64,000 nt of DNA from Epiperipatus broadwayi (taxonomy: Eukaryota > Onychophora > Udeonychophora > Euonychophora > Peripatidae), in the NCBI GenBank assembly GCA_028023455.1, contig JAQFVV010000157.1, positions 1 to 64,000 of the forward strand. Reading direction: 5' to 3'. Shown here piece by piece: positions 22,878 through 35,315 of the stretch. Each line of letters begins with the position of its first letter. Position 1 is the first letter of the stretch. A program made the translations under genes and the position numbers. A model generated the notes under the pieces. That model ran no database searches and was not told where the DNA came from. It saw only the letters and a list, made by a program, of their open reading frames with translations.

Positions 22878-22880
<3 letters not shown>
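21650..22880. other. No supported gene; one SINE-like stretch
   Basis: At 22735-22880 the sequence contains GAATAGCCTAATGGTGCCCTGG, partly matching CAACCTAGTGGTGCCCAGA at 42881-42899, so a dispersed repeat is likely. The remainder is AT-rich. Confidence 0.4.

Positions 22881-22952
<72 letters not shown>
22881..22952. repeat. (TA)n microsatellite, about 72 bp
   Basis: Uninterrupted alternating TA apart from one TAATAT shift near 22914. It adjoins the LTR-like repeat starting at 22953. Confidence 0.98.
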
Positions 22953-22954
<2 letters not shown>

Positions 22955-23380
22955 AACTTTATTGATGGTTGGCCAAATTGTAACAGAATATAATTCAGGT
23001 AGCATAGTTTTGATGGTCCCATAATTTGGTGACCAAAATGTAACAGTAGATATTATTATAAATTGCCTAACACATTGATGGGCAAAAATATCTGTCCATC
23101 ACAAGGAAATGATTTTATTCATGTCTCATATTATGCAACTAAAAATTTAGCTGATATATCTAAGCCATGCCAGAAATTAAGTAATAGCTTATTCATTATT
23201 GTGCAATATTGTTATTAAGCCACTCATTGGATTAGCTAAAATATAATAGGCAATGATTAAAAATCAAACTTAATTTTGTATATTTGTATCTACATTTATA
23301 AACTATCTCAACTAATTGCTCTTAATGATGGATTTGATGATGTAAATCCAATATATAAGGCTATAATTTTATTATAATAT
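22953..23380 (+). repeat. LTR-like dispersed repeat, plus copy
   Basis: Matches the reverse complement of 31500-31790, sharing ATTGAACTTTATT, TGTAACAGAATATAATT, TTTTGATGGT, CTGTCCATC and ATGATTTTATTCATG. It contains two TGTAACAG strings (22979 and 23039), each preceded by CCAAA. Since the 31.3-31.8 kb copy lies where the 5' LTR of a gag-containing element is expected, this is probably a solo or rearranged LTR in the opposite orientation. It is cut on the right by the LINE insertion at 23394. Confidence 0.68.
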
Positions 23381-23393
23381 TTTGCCTGCAAGT

Positions 23394-23786
23394 CATTATT
23401 ATCACCATCATCAACCATTATCAATCCATTGCAGGATAAAATCTCTCCAAGTTCAATCCATCTTCACCGATCTTTAGCTTCTCTTCTCTAAATCACCCCT
23501 GCACACTTTTTTCATTCATCCATCCATCTCACACGTGGTCTCTTCTGGGTCTTTTACAATATCTTGGAATTCAGTTTAAGATTTCAACTGTCCATCTATT
23601 ATAATCTCTTCTAGCAATATGTCCATCCCAATTCCAGTCTTTTTCAATGAGGTCAGTAACATTCTCTTGCTCATATATTGTGTTTTCAATCTTTTCTTGT
23701 TACTCCCAACATGCATCTCTCCATACTTCTTTGAGTGGTCTGAAGTCTCTGCATTGCTTTTCTATTAAGTGTCCAAGTCTTACGGA
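23394..23786 (-). mobile_element. 5'-truncated RTE-type LINE copy
   Basis: The reverse complement aligns with the last 400 bp of the LINE at 45207-48182, from AGACTTGGACACTTAATAGA to GGATTGATAATGGTTGATGA and a GAT/AAT-rich tail. It is flanked by the 13-bp direct repeat TTTGCCTGCAAGT (23381-23393 and 23787-23799), the signature of target-primed reverse transcription. Small deletions and stops mean no coding function. The breakpoint corresponds to about 47778 of the long copy. Confidence 0.93.
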
Positions 23787-23799
23787 TTTGCCTGCAAGT

Positions 23800-26264
23800 A
23801 AATTTATATAAATTATTTTTACTTAAAAATTCATATAATTATAAGATACCAATGAAATCAATAAATCTATAATTAGTAAATGTGTAATTTAAGAGCTAAC
23901 TGTCTGTAACTTAATAGATATGTAAATCGAGAAATAGCTTAATCAATATCCTAATAAAAGAGAATCAAATGGTGTACTTATTAATAGTAATATACAAATT
24001 TATAATGTCATAACATAAAGAAAATTATATTAACAATCATAAAATTCAAAATCCAGTGTATTACTATATATTTTAACTCTATTACAGTTTCTAAAATTTC
24101 TATTTGCATTTAAATATTATACTGGTATATATATTTCTACAATCACAATAATTAGTTATTACACATTAACATTCTGACGTAAATATATTATAAGGGAAAG
24201 TATTTTTTAAAATTATATATCTCTTTATATCAAATAAATCTTTGCTATAAAATTAATTATATATATGTTCAAAAAAAATTAAATATTACATACATCCTTT
24301 AGATTTTTTATTAAGTTCATTTATATTAATTAAGTCTTAATATCTTGATATAATTATTAACTTCATACTGAATAATAAGAAAAATATCCTATTATTTTAA
24401 ATTTTGAAGGAGAAAAGCATTTCTATTAGATATCTTCTTTTTTTAATTGTAAATATAAGAAACAATTTTTAATGATAATTTTGAAAAGTTCACTTTAATA
24501 TACCAGCATTTATCAATCCTGTTAACATCTTTTTGCATTCTTTCAGCTACAGCTCCATTTTCTTTTATATCCTTTTTAGAATTGCAATAATAATAATGAT
24601 ATCTCCATGTATATTATTCCTAGATGGTATTCAGTTATTTTCAACGTTATTTAGTTCATTCTTTTCTTTTATGTATTCAAATATAGATGGTTTAAAATCA
24701 CTTAGCATAGTATTAACACACATTAAAGAAATGATTTTTTTTTTTTTTGCTATTCATCTTATTTGTTATCTAACAGATATTAATTAAGAAGGACTCATGT
24801 TCTTCTTTATGAAAACTATTCACAGATCATTATTATTTATTTGATAAATTCAAAAACAATAACTAATCTATGTAAAAATATTGATCTCACCAAAGTAAAG
24901 AAAAAAAGTTCTGTATTGTTACTAAGCAACAATGTGTTGTTTTTGTTTTATAAAAATTTGCTCATAAGATTTTTTTTATATACAATGAAAATAAAGTTTA
25001 TTATTCAATAGGATAAAATAATCATTTTTATCTTCATTTTAATTCAAATAAATATTTTTAAAAAATTAAAATGCATATAATTTTTAATTAATCTTTTTAA
25101 ACATAATTCATTTACGACTTACATTCAATCTTGCGGTCATTTTCAATTTGAACTTATTTCTACCTATTTTTTTTAAAAAATTATCTTAACTATTTTAATA
25201 TTAACTAAATTAAAATTTATATAAACAAATGATTCTTTGTTTTCTTTATTTATAATTTAATATTAAATATGGGCATGTGATGAATTTACATGTCACATAT
25301 TCCTGTCCTTAATAAAATAAAGAAGATAATTCAAATTATAATACAAAACTAATACTAACTTCCTAAAATAAATATTTTATTTACAATTTAAAATCAATTA
25401 AAATTTATGTAATTATAGCAAAAAAATTAATTACAGTGCAATTAAACATCTTTCTTTTAGAAATTAATCAGATATACTCAAGATACTGAAGCTGGAAATA
25501 TAGTACATATTCCTGCTTTACCTAGTGCCAATGTCATCAGCACTAGTCTGGGTTTGAATCCAATCTTTATTAACTTACACCCATCTCATAATAGGTGGTA
25601 GTATATTTTAATCAATATTATAATCTTTTATATTTCATTAATCTTATTTTATAATTAAAACTAACCTTTTTATATTAGTTTATTTATTTTATATTTGTAA
25701 AAATGTATATTGTGTTTATTTTATCAAATTGAATTGAATCCTAGATATCTATAAAATGTTACAAATATTTCAAATTCTTTATTAAAGTTCATTTTCTTCA
25801 ATAAATCAGTTGGTAACATTTTATATTTATCTTTTAATCAATGTACACTTGAGAATCAATTATTTAAACAATGTAATATTTTTAAGAAATATTTTGTAAA
25901 AGTTTATACCAAATATGTTTGAAAGTCATTGTACCAAATTTTTCTGAATAAAATCTACATTTTGTTAATCTAAACCATAATTAAATAGATTTTGTTAGTA
26001 CAATGACTGATAAACTTAATATGCTTGTTGTTGTTGTTTTTTTTAATTAGCAAATCAACCCTTGGGGCATGTTCATGCAGAGTTAGAGATTTTCCCTCCA
26101 AAGTGGCACCAACCTCACAGAACTGCTGAGAGCAGTTACAATTGGTGGAGGTCAGTGTAGATTTAATCCTTTAGATAAGACCAGAACACATAAATATTGG
26201 AAAATTTGATTAGGGATTAATTATTGTTGAGTTTACTGAAGAGAAGTGATTAATCTATATACAA
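23800..26264. other. Long AT-rich stretch, nothing firm
   Basis: Extremely AT-rich. At 25480-25600 GGGTTTGAATCCAATC, with CACTAGTGC-type repeats just upstream, resembles a B box and may be a decayed SINE. At 26045-26160 a less AT-rich block contains CCCTTGGGGCATGTTC, echoed at 37851-37864. Neither is enough for a call. Confidence 0.4.
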
Positions 26265-26440
26265 GACATCGTGCCTAAAAGAATGGCTGGCTAAAAGATC
26301 GACCGTGCTTCCCGGAGCTCTGTCTCACCAGCTCATCAATGCCATCCAGTGCTGTCAACATCTAGCCAGAGCCTGTCTGTGTCAAGTAAACCTGCTAATA
26401 CTCTGACTGTAACTGCCTCTGTCAAGCCGTGAAACATCTT
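26265..26440 (+). other. GC-rich island with a short Ser-rich frame
   Basis: About half G+C in a region that is otherwise about 75% A+T. A plus-strand frame of 45 codons, starting after a TAA and ending TGA at about 26430, reads SSVSPAHQCHPVLSTSS and more Ser/Thr-rich sequence. It could be an exon, a gag fragment or untranslated RNA. No family is recognised. Confidence 0.3.
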
Positions 26441-28739
26441 CCAATAGGTATATTATTATAATCTCCAATTTGCTGCAAGCCACTGATTTTATTTCACTTG
26501 TTTAAATCAATATTAATTTATATATTTTATATATATGTGTAATGTTTATATGGCTTGGTTTAAAATGCGTCTTTTAATTTTATTCAATTTAAAATATCAA
26601 TTCTTATAAAATTTTACATTATTTTGATGCGGCAAATTAAATTAATTTTTGTCGGTTTGTTTAGATTATTTGACTTACTGAAATGGCCAACTACAAAATT
26701 CAATGAGCTATTAACTTTAAATCCTCCCCCTGTTATTTTTTTTTTAATTTAAAAATCATTACAAGAAGACTTCCTTCCGTAAATTAATTAATAGAAAGCT
26801 CATTTAGTTTTGTACCTCATATATATATTTATTTGAATGATTGAAATTATTTTAAAAGTATCTTACTATTACCTCCAATTTAAAATAGCCCTGTAATTAT
26901 TTCTGAAAGAATAAATAATTTTAGTGAATCAATTAAGTAAAATTTATCATAGAATTTTATCAGTATATATATTTCATACATATATTTTATTTGTCAGAAA
27001 ATATTAAAATTATGATTTACAATTTATTAGTTTGATATTTAATGCCCGTCTATGTTAATTAAAGACAAGTCCTATTTTGTAATCTTCCGTGATGAGTGGG
27101 GAAAACAATTTTATATTTTAGTTTTAATTCTTGCCTTTCTTTTTGTAATATAATTTACTATTCATTCATTAATGACCTAACGTTTCTGGGACTTTCCATT
27201 ATATCAGGGAGCCAATGATTTTAATCAGGATTTATTATTTTGTTAATGATACACTATCTATCTATATACGTCTAAGGCATTGTGTATTTATAGTTACAAC
27301 CATTTCTTTATTATTGCTATTCTTGCTTTGCTACCAACCTCTTAGGACCTTCGGAATCTGACCAGTCCAACCTTTTACACTCCCTCAAAGTAGACATAGT
27401 TCATACCAAGGGATCTTTTCGAGCATTGCCATTAAGATGTGTATGCACATCAAAATATTATTATGATTATTTAGAGACATGCTTTGGCTGGAGGGCTAAC
27501 ATTTCTCTTATCCCCTGTACATATCAGGAACTTCTTTAGCAAAGTCACCCAGAGGTTCATAGCAGACCTCATTTCTTTTGTTGTAATTTGTAATAGCATA
27601 CTGCCCTCATCATCATTTTATAGCTTTATGTAGCAATCCTGAAATGCTCTCTGCCATGATGGCACGTCCTTCACAAACAAATTTCGTAATTAATTAAATC
27701 TGACTGTATAATTGTCAATTATTTATTTAAGAACTATTTTGCTTCCCACACTCATTATATACAAATGATTTTAAATGTAATAGTATTTTAAATGCATATC
27801 TTTCATATCTTGTAATATATATAAAATAGATTTGTAATCGTTCAAAGAGGGCTAATAACATTTTATTGCTGATTGGTTTTTGGCCGACCAATTAACAAAC
27901 TTTTACATTGTTTGTCAAAGCCGCATCAAAATGAATTAAATAAAATAACCAAGTTGTATAAACAAAGACTTAACTTATTTTGTACTAAATTCTTTAATAA
28001 ATTCCTATAATATTGTCATTTAAATAAGCTTAGTTTGTCATCACTCCCAATCTCTAAGGTTAATTACTCTATTTGTTTATAATATTTATTTGATGTAAAT
28101 TCACTTCTTTATAATGTTGCCATAAAGAATTATCATTATTATGGTTCAAACCATTAGTAATCGATCAAATCATATCTGTACCGTTCTGCAATCATCAGAA
28201 TCCATTAAATCATTGATTTTTCATATAAACCCTTTTATTATTTTGAGTCTCTATGTGAACCATGACCTCCAGCTGGGACGGAATAAAACCAAGCACTGCT
28301 AGTGTCATCACAAAGTTATCCATTAGTCAGAGAGGCAATAATTTAGGCCAATAGGTTAGGATTCATCCTTGTCCTGACATATATATCTTGTACATGGTTG
28401 GATTCAAGGTACTTTTGCTTGGATTATTGTTCTTGTTGAATGAATACACGATTTTGACCGGCACAATACTGCAAGATCATCCATATTAAGTTCTCTGTTA
28501 ATTTTTAAATGTTGTAGATAGTTCTGGAACAACATGTTTTGGTATTGTTGTCTTTTCTATATTCTTTGGAGATGATACATTAGCAAAAAATTGAGTTTAT
28601 GGGTAACTTCCATTATATCGCTTCATAGGCTCTTTTTAGGAAATATTATTATTATTATTATAGCTACTTGATTTACACCATGATTGATTATGTTTTTATG
28701 GTTATATATATATACTTAAAGTCTGAAATGTAGAATTAC
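26441..28739. other. No supported gene
   Basis: AT-rich, with a less AT-rich part at 27320-27620 in which no long frame is seen. The 12-mer TTTTGATGCGGC at about 26623 occurs inverted at about 27922, possibly marking the ends of an old element. The evidence is weak. Confidence 0.35.
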
Positions 28740-30376
28740 ATGTTTTAAAATATTCATCTCTGATAGTTCTTGTTGAAGGCCTTCCATATTAATGTTTAGC
28801 AATTTAGGCACATCTTCAATAGTGACTTTATTGGCAGTGAGAATGATTTGTTGCACTTATCTAGGCAAGTTATGACTAATGGTCCTTATAATTTGCTCTT
28901 TAGATAGTGGGTATATTGTAATAGTTTTAAGTCTAGATACTTGGTGGTGAAAGAATTGAGTTAAAAAAAATTCCCTGAATTAATCTGAAATGTTTCTTGA
29001 TGTACCTGGTGAAGAATGCCATCCTGTCTCTCTTTACTCCAAAAACTCTTTAATAAAGCTTGGAAGTAGTCTTCAAAAGTAATCAGTTTTATAAATAAGT
29101 ATTCTGACCAATTTTTAGCAGATCTATTGAAATGATTACTTGCAATAGCAACCTTTTTTTCCCACATAACTCATGAGAAGAAAATAATTCTTATAGTGAT
29201 ATCAAATGCTCTATAGAGTTTTCTCCAATGTCACCTTTAAATATTGTAAGCCTAATGAATTTGGATATGGTATTGTAATTTTCCATAGCCTGACTAGCTT
29301 TATACTGTTTTTGGATATTAGCATTCTCTATATATTCATCATTTATATTTATTTGTGACAAATGATTTTCACTAACACTATTAACCCTTTTTATGCTATC
29401 ACTTAATATTTCATCTTCATTTGATAGGATTTTTATGGTAGGTGGCAGTGTGACCTCTCATTTAACTGGAGATATCTTAATATTATTTTGATTTTCTATG
29501 CTTTCATCATAAGGCTTTATTAAACTATTATGGGATTTATTTATTTCATCTTGAACTTAACTTTTCATCTCTATCATAAGACTTTTTATTTTTGTTTGAT
29601 ACTCTTTGTCAAAATTTTTTTTTGTGCCATCCATCACCTTTTCTTTATTTAGCCTTAAATTCTCTATTTTTTCCCATCAGTTATATTCTCAATTACTTTA
29701 CTTAATTCATCTTGAATAATCAGGAGTTGTAAATAGATTTCCAGGTCATTTACTTTAGACTGTTATACATCTAAATTAATTCCATAATTCAAATGATTCT
29801 GCTCAATTTGAATCTCTAAACTTTTGATTTTCTCTTCTTGTTTGTTCTGTATCTTTTCTACCTTTATACTATTTTCTTGTTGACATTTATTTTAGCTTCC
29901 AGAACTTTATTCTTGTTTTAGCATTGTAATTTATATTTGTCAACTTTAGTTTCCATTTTCTGGATCCAGCTCTGCCTATTTCTATTAAACTTTTTAATTT
30001 ATTGATTTTGGCCTTTATTTGATCTTTAGTTTCTGCCATTTTGTTTTTTAATTCATTAACTTTAACTCCCAAGTTTTATATCAGTTCTTGTCTTATTTTT
30101 AATTCCCAGACTAATTCTTTGTGTACAAATTTAATTTCTTGCTTTAATTTATTTTCTAATTCATATTGATCCTCTTTTATCTTCTTTATTAATATTCCTT
30201 ATTTTGTTTCATTTCTGCCTGATTCTTGTCACATTTGTTTAGTTTTATTTCATCTCACTAATCAAGCTCTTTAACATTGCTATAATAAATTCATTTTGAT
30301 TAGTTTTTGATGTGACAAAAACTCAACTTACTTCTTTTTCTTTCTTTAATATTTCTAATTCTTTCTGATTTCCCAT
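28740..30376 (-). pseudogene. Gag polyprotein remnant of an LTR retrotransposon
   Basis: Minus-strand frames starting MGNQKELEILKKEKE at 30376. A long Lys/Glu/Asn-rich stretch (for example VNELKNKMAETKDQIKAKIN at 30070-30000) would form coiled coil. A capsid-like part follows: FNRSAKNWSEYLF, ITFEDYFQALLKSFWSKERQ (29130-29020), then KVTIEDVPKLLNINMEG near 28830-28780. The 'W...l......F..F...F...FWs..rQ' spacing fits the capsid domain of Gypsy-type gag, which builds the particle. Several stops and frameshifts are present. Upstream at 31341-31756 is an LTR-like repeat in matching orientation. No protease or pol follows. Confidence 0.65.
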
Positions 30377-31316
30377 ATTTTGATTTATACTTACATTTAT
30401 TATTATTTAAAGGAGAGAATATTAATTTCCTTCTCAACTCAAAATCCTAGTCTGAATGAATGAATGCATGAATGAATAACTTACTTCTTTTTGCTATGTT
30501 TTATATCTCTATTCCTATAACTCAATTAGTTACCTGCCTATATATTAATTTATACAACAGACCTTCCTAACATAGGGCACTATATTAGCATCATTTCTCA
30601 ATTATAATTAATTTACCCATCCATAATGGTATTAATCAAACTAATATATACTTCCTTAGTTTCAAATTATATAATGTCTTTTTCATTTCCATCTAATGAT
30701 ATTTTCTAACCATTCTATGCCATTGTGTTTAGTCAACAAAGTAATGATTACCTTCAAATACATGTTAGTATTCACTTAGGATTATCTCATTAAAAAAAAC
30801 CTTGGTAAATATTCATCAGTAAGATCCCATAATTATGGTGCTTTGGCAACACACAGCATATACTTTAGTGCTTTTATAATTATAAATTCAAATTAAACCT
30901 TCATTATAATTTGACAAACATAGGTATCACCATCTGGTACTTTGTCTTCATTTGCATTTTTCTCATGCATTTATATAAAAAAATATTTTATAGTCCCTAC
31001 AGCATTTTATAATTCATAACTCTATTATTTATCAATATGTACATTCCCATGTTCTTACTATAAAATTTTGCCCATCACAAAACACAACTACAGACCTAAA
31101 ATAACTATTATCTATTGAGTCATCATTACTTTACTAAATATAATATACTGATTATAGACAAATATAACTTCTACTAATTATGATCATTGATTAACTATTT
31201 TATTCTTATGTATCTATCCTTTTATGAACTAACTCTCTCATGGGTTTATATTAATCAGCCCAATTATTGCACATGCAAAATATATAAGATAATTTCAGAT
31301 AAATTGTTTTTTTCTC
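30377..31316 (-). other. Presumed untranslated leader of the gag element
   Basis: About 940 bp lie between the LTR/primer-site-like sequence and the gag start. The region is AT-rich with no frame. A short GAATGAATGAATG run occurs near 30455-30475. Confidence 0.4.
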
Positions 31317-31340
31317 AGGCACCACATTGAGTAACCAAAA
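31317..31340 (-). other. Primer-binding-site-like sequence
   Basis: On the minus strand the LTR end CTGTTACA is followed by TTTTGGTTACTCAATGTGG. TGG directly after the LTR is normal for tRNA-primed elements. The same string in near-identical form (TGGTTCCTCAACGTGG) follows GTTACA at 43156 on the plus strand. It resembles a site for a tRNA such as Trp (TGGTGACCCCGACGTG), but the match is partial, so primer identity is inference. Confidence 0.45.
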
Positions 31341-31756
31341 TGTAACAGTCAATATCTCATGTAAAATGGATTTGCTCAAGCCTCATAATTAGACAACAGT
31401 TAAATTAAATATTAAGTACATCTTTTATATTATTTTATTGTGTTTTTTTATACTGATTAATTTAAGTTTGATCTTTCAACATATGTATTACATTTTGATT
31501 AACCTATGTGTGGCTTAATAATAATATTGTAAAACATGAAATAAATCCTTATTTGATTTCCAGTATTACATAGATATATCAGTTGCATTTTTGGTTACAT
31601 AATATGAGGCATGAATAAAATCATTCACTTACAATGGACAGATATATTTTGGCCTACTGCATTAGACAATTTATAATAATAATCTTTACTGCTACATTTT
31701 GATCATCAAATTATGAAACCATCAAAAACATGCTATCTAAATTATATTCTGTTACA
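31341..31756 (-). repeat. LTR-like repeat, probable 5' LTR of gag element
   Basis: Begins TGTAACAG at 31341 on the plus strand, with alternative right ends at GCTACA (31696) or GTTACA (31756). It matches the reverse complement of the repeat at 22953-23380. Position and orientation upstream of gag fit a 5' LTR. Further CTGTTACATTTTGG strings at 31749 and 31809 blur the exact edge. Positions 31757-31870 continue as repeat-related sequence. Confidence 0.55.
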
Positions 31757-32274
31757 TTTTGGATGCCCACAAATAAAGTTCAATTAATATAAATCTATGA
31801 AATTTGATCTGTTACATTTTGGACATCCAACTGGAGCTCAAAGAATTATAACCATTACAATATATATATATATGTTAAAACGAAGATTTGCATGGGTTAA
31901 ATATATAAAATACATATTTTGCGGGTTCATCCGTGTTAAAAACTTTTAATATTAATATACTGATGTTTCAACTTGGTCACACAAGCCATCCACAGAGTTA
32001 TAAAAGGTAAAAAGATGGTTGTAGAGGCGCTACAATCACTGATTTGAATAAAATGTTAAAATTCCACCAATAGCAAAAAATGTTAAATTTAGGAATGTTT
32101 TTTAAAAAAATCTTTCCAAATAGGAGGAAGTTTGCATGTATCATCTCGCTTATTGATACAATCTGGCCTTTTAAGTATCTCAATGGCTTCTCTAATTTTG
32201 CGTTGGTAGAGATTATCACATCTGGATATGATCCTGGCACTAGAAAAATCAATTTTATGACCTGAATATATATA

Positions 32275-32440
32275 TAATATTCAAATCAATATATATATCA
32301 AAATACAGTAAAATCTTTATCAACTATATAACATTAAATAATCAAAATAAGACATCCTTTCACAATACCCATAATTCAATTTAGATTTAGTTCTCCTACA
32401 ATTCTGCTGTATTTTGATATATATATTGATTTGAATATTA
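32275..32440. mobile_element. Small element with perfect 34-bp inverted ends
   Basis: Left end 32275-32308 and right end 32407-32440 are exact reverse complements; the left starts TAATATTCAAATCAATATAT. The total of 166 bp has a non-palindromic centre and no coding capacity. This is typical of a MITE-sized non-autonomous DNA transposon. No target duplication beyond AT-rich ambiguity is visible. Confidence 0.88.
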
Positions 32441-32756
32441 CATAGATTTTGGAAAGAATACAGACATCAACTTAATTTATTACATATATATATATAATCT
32501 ATGCTCATATAAATAATATAAATTATAAATTAACTTAAAAGTTAATTAACTTTTTCAAAAACAAAAGACATGCACATACATTGATATATTGTGATGACAT
32601 GGAAAAAAGGATATAGCAAGGATGAATTCTGATAAATCAATTTTTTTAATAAATAAAAACCAGAGAAATCAGCATATCAACAGATCAAATATCAATGAAT
32701 ATAAGTAATAATATATATATATAAAATAATCCCAGTGCATAACACTATACTGAAAT

Positions 32757-32975
32757 AAATATACAAATATTAAACATTTAATCACCCCACATGGTTAAGA
32801 AATCCAGTACCGCCCTCTGTGAACTAATATATAAATACATTATAGTTTGTATTTCAAAATGATCTGTCTATTTTGAAATACAAACTCTAATGCATTTATA
32901 TATTAGTTCACAGAGGGCAGTATTGGATTTCTTAACCAAGTGGGGTGATTTAATGTTTAATATTTATATATATGA
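32757..32975. mobile_element. Foldback element, arms about 105 bp
   Basis: The left arm contains ATTTAATCACCCCAC, GGTTAAGAAATCCAGTAC, CGCCCTCTGTGAACTAATAT and GTTTGTATTTCAAAAT; the right arm repeats these in reverse complement around a centre near 32866. Divergence between arms is small, so the element is fairly young or maintained by gene conversion. Positions 32976-33930 hold an ATA/ATT-rich stretch with no gene. Confidence 0.92.
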
Positions 32976-33930
32976 GCAGCCAGTAATAATTGAGAGTCAT
33001 CAATCATTTTTGGTACTGAATTTTAAAGAGATCTAACATAAAATTTTAAGCTAATCATTAACCTAATGTCAAACTTGGGCCATATTATAAAAGTAATCAT
33101 CAATATTTATGTTTACATAAAGAGTAGAATAACTATAATAATAAACAAATCAAATGTGATGAGATCATTACATAAATGTTGATCATCATTGAAATTTAAT
33201 GCCTTCTGATATCATAAATGTATTGCTGAGACCTAAATAATCATTCTAAAACATATAATGTAAAGTGAGTAAATTTTAAAGGTGACATTCACTTTCTTAG
33301 CACCAAATAAATGTACAGAGAGCTATCTTTATATCTAAACATAGATACTTTTTACACACCATTAGTCTAAAGCAAGCTTTGTGATCATAAAGATCTTGGT
33401 GACTGTCAGCAATAGTAAATACACACAATATTCTATATATTCTAATGATAAATAACATCATTGAAATTACTTAAAATAATGATTAATAAATTTATTGATT
33501 AATTACAAATAATAATAATAATAATGATAATAATAATAAAATCAAAACCAATAAACACTCAGTAATACAAATAAAATTACAAACATCAGAAAATATTTTC
33601 ATAGATTGAAAAACAAAACAATACATATAAGAGATAAAACTAAAATAAAATCTCAGCCCAAGAAAAATTAAAAAATGTGGGTATACAGATAGAAACATAC
33701 ACAGAAAATGTGTGCATACAGAGTGAAACATACACAGACATAACAAGTTAATATATAAAATAGTTATTTTTATATTGTAAATCTAGGAACTAAAAAAAAA
33801 TGAAATTTTTGTTTTGCTTATACGGTAAAAATCCTCAATTTCAACATCAAACCTGTATTATATGTTGATCCCCACATTGTGAAATATCACATGATCACCT
33901 TCTCTATACTAGCACATAATTGTTGTAAAC

Positions 33931-34232
33931 AAAGGCAAAACTCTCCATACAGTAGTGCCACCCTGTGCCAAACAGAGTAATCAATGGATGCCAGAAGGCT
34001 TGTGCATAAAATCCCTATCTAGTGCCCACTCATCCAATATCCCCAGACTAGTTTCTGGCTTGTGGCCATCAAATCCAAGGCTCCTCACTGATGATGGCCC
34101 CAAGCCAGAAATTAGTCTGGGGATATTGGATGAGTATGCACTAGATAGAGATTTTATGCACAAGCCTTCTGTCATCCATTGATTACTCTGTTTGGCACAG
34201 GATGGCACTACTGTATGGAGAGTTTTGCCTTT
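33931..34232. mobile_element. Foldback element (family C), copy 1
   Basis: A 302-bp palindrome whose arms start AAAGGCAAAACTCTCCATAC and meet near 34082. Inner landmarks are GTGCATAAAATCCCTATCTA, CATCCAATATCCCCAGACTA and CTGGCTTGTGGCC. Because the arms mirror each other, both strands show long open frames; these are not genes. Related copies lie at 38396-38727 (full) and 40591-40727 (one arm only). Confidence 0.93.
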
Positions 34233-35315
34233 ATTGTGAAATATCACTGTAATGCCTGTTCAGCAACAGTTTTCATTTCAAATGTTGCAACTTTTTCAAC
34301 AATGGTGGTAATGCTACCTTGCATGTTATCAAATAAATGATGTTTATTATAAATACTTCCTATATGAACTTCCAGTTATTTACAATTATTGTCAATCATC
34401 CTAGATAATATTATCAAATGCCTTGACCAAATTAGTAAAAACAGTAAATAAATCATATCTTTTTTATTTGATACTTTTCATATATTTGATAATATTATAT
34501 TCAAATATCAGCCTTTTAAGCTAATTGTGAATATTGATAATGAAAATCATATCTATAAACATTTTAATTCTTTAATACCAAATTGACTTTTATTAACATT
34601 TATCTATGACTGGAAGCTTTTTATTTAATAAAATCTCTGAAAGTATTTTTTCTCAACAAGTAATAATATTTTATATGATGCTTATTGCAGTACATTTTAC
34701 AGTAATAATATCTATTTGTGTATATATATATATATTAATGCACACACATTCTGTTCCAATAGAAATGGTGACTGGTTCTCTATCTAAACTACCTGCAGTG
34801 CCATCTATAAATCAATATATATATATATGTTATGTAAATACATAATTTAATTATTTATCACTAAAATTTTAAAATGCTAGCATGTACATATTATGTATGA
34901 GTTATGACATGAAATGAGTTGGTGTATTTTGTATCTTCATATATTGTCATCAACAATCTCTCTGCCACCTCAAAATCTTGCAAATCACTTGAAAACATTT
35001 TTGGACTCATGGCTTAACAGTTTGTATCATTTGATACCACCTTTTGTCTAATTTAAAATATAATTTAATGTTAGTTCACTGATTCATCATGTATTAGGAT
35101 ATGAAATATTATTGTCACATTTCACAGTATAACTCATGATCTAGTTATGCTGACATCTTCAAATTTTGGAGTGAATAGCTAACCTATGTTGCAATATAAC
35201 ATATGTTTTGATTCAGAAATGTCACTGCAAATGGCTTGGAAAAATAATCAATCATCTTTTTAATGGGACATACTATATATATATATATGTAATATCAAAT
35301 AATATAAATATAATA
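34233..35315. other. AT-rich, nothing recognised
   Basis: No coding or repeat signal beyond TATATA runs at about 34720 and 34820. Confidence 0.5.

Noticed and set aside
22881-22952. TA-rich tract as possible replication origin or CRISPR-like array
   Set aside because: It is a plain (TA)n microsatellite. No CRISPR repeat-spacer structure exists anywhere in the window.
24533-24787. 84-codon frame rich in Phe, Ile and Ser
   Set aside because: Composition follows the T-rich DNA; no motif, splice or start context.
33955-34247. Overlapping 75- and 88-codon frames on opposite strands with similar peptides
   Set aside because: Both arise from the palindromic foldback element at 33931-34232; the peptides mirror each other because the DNA arms do.
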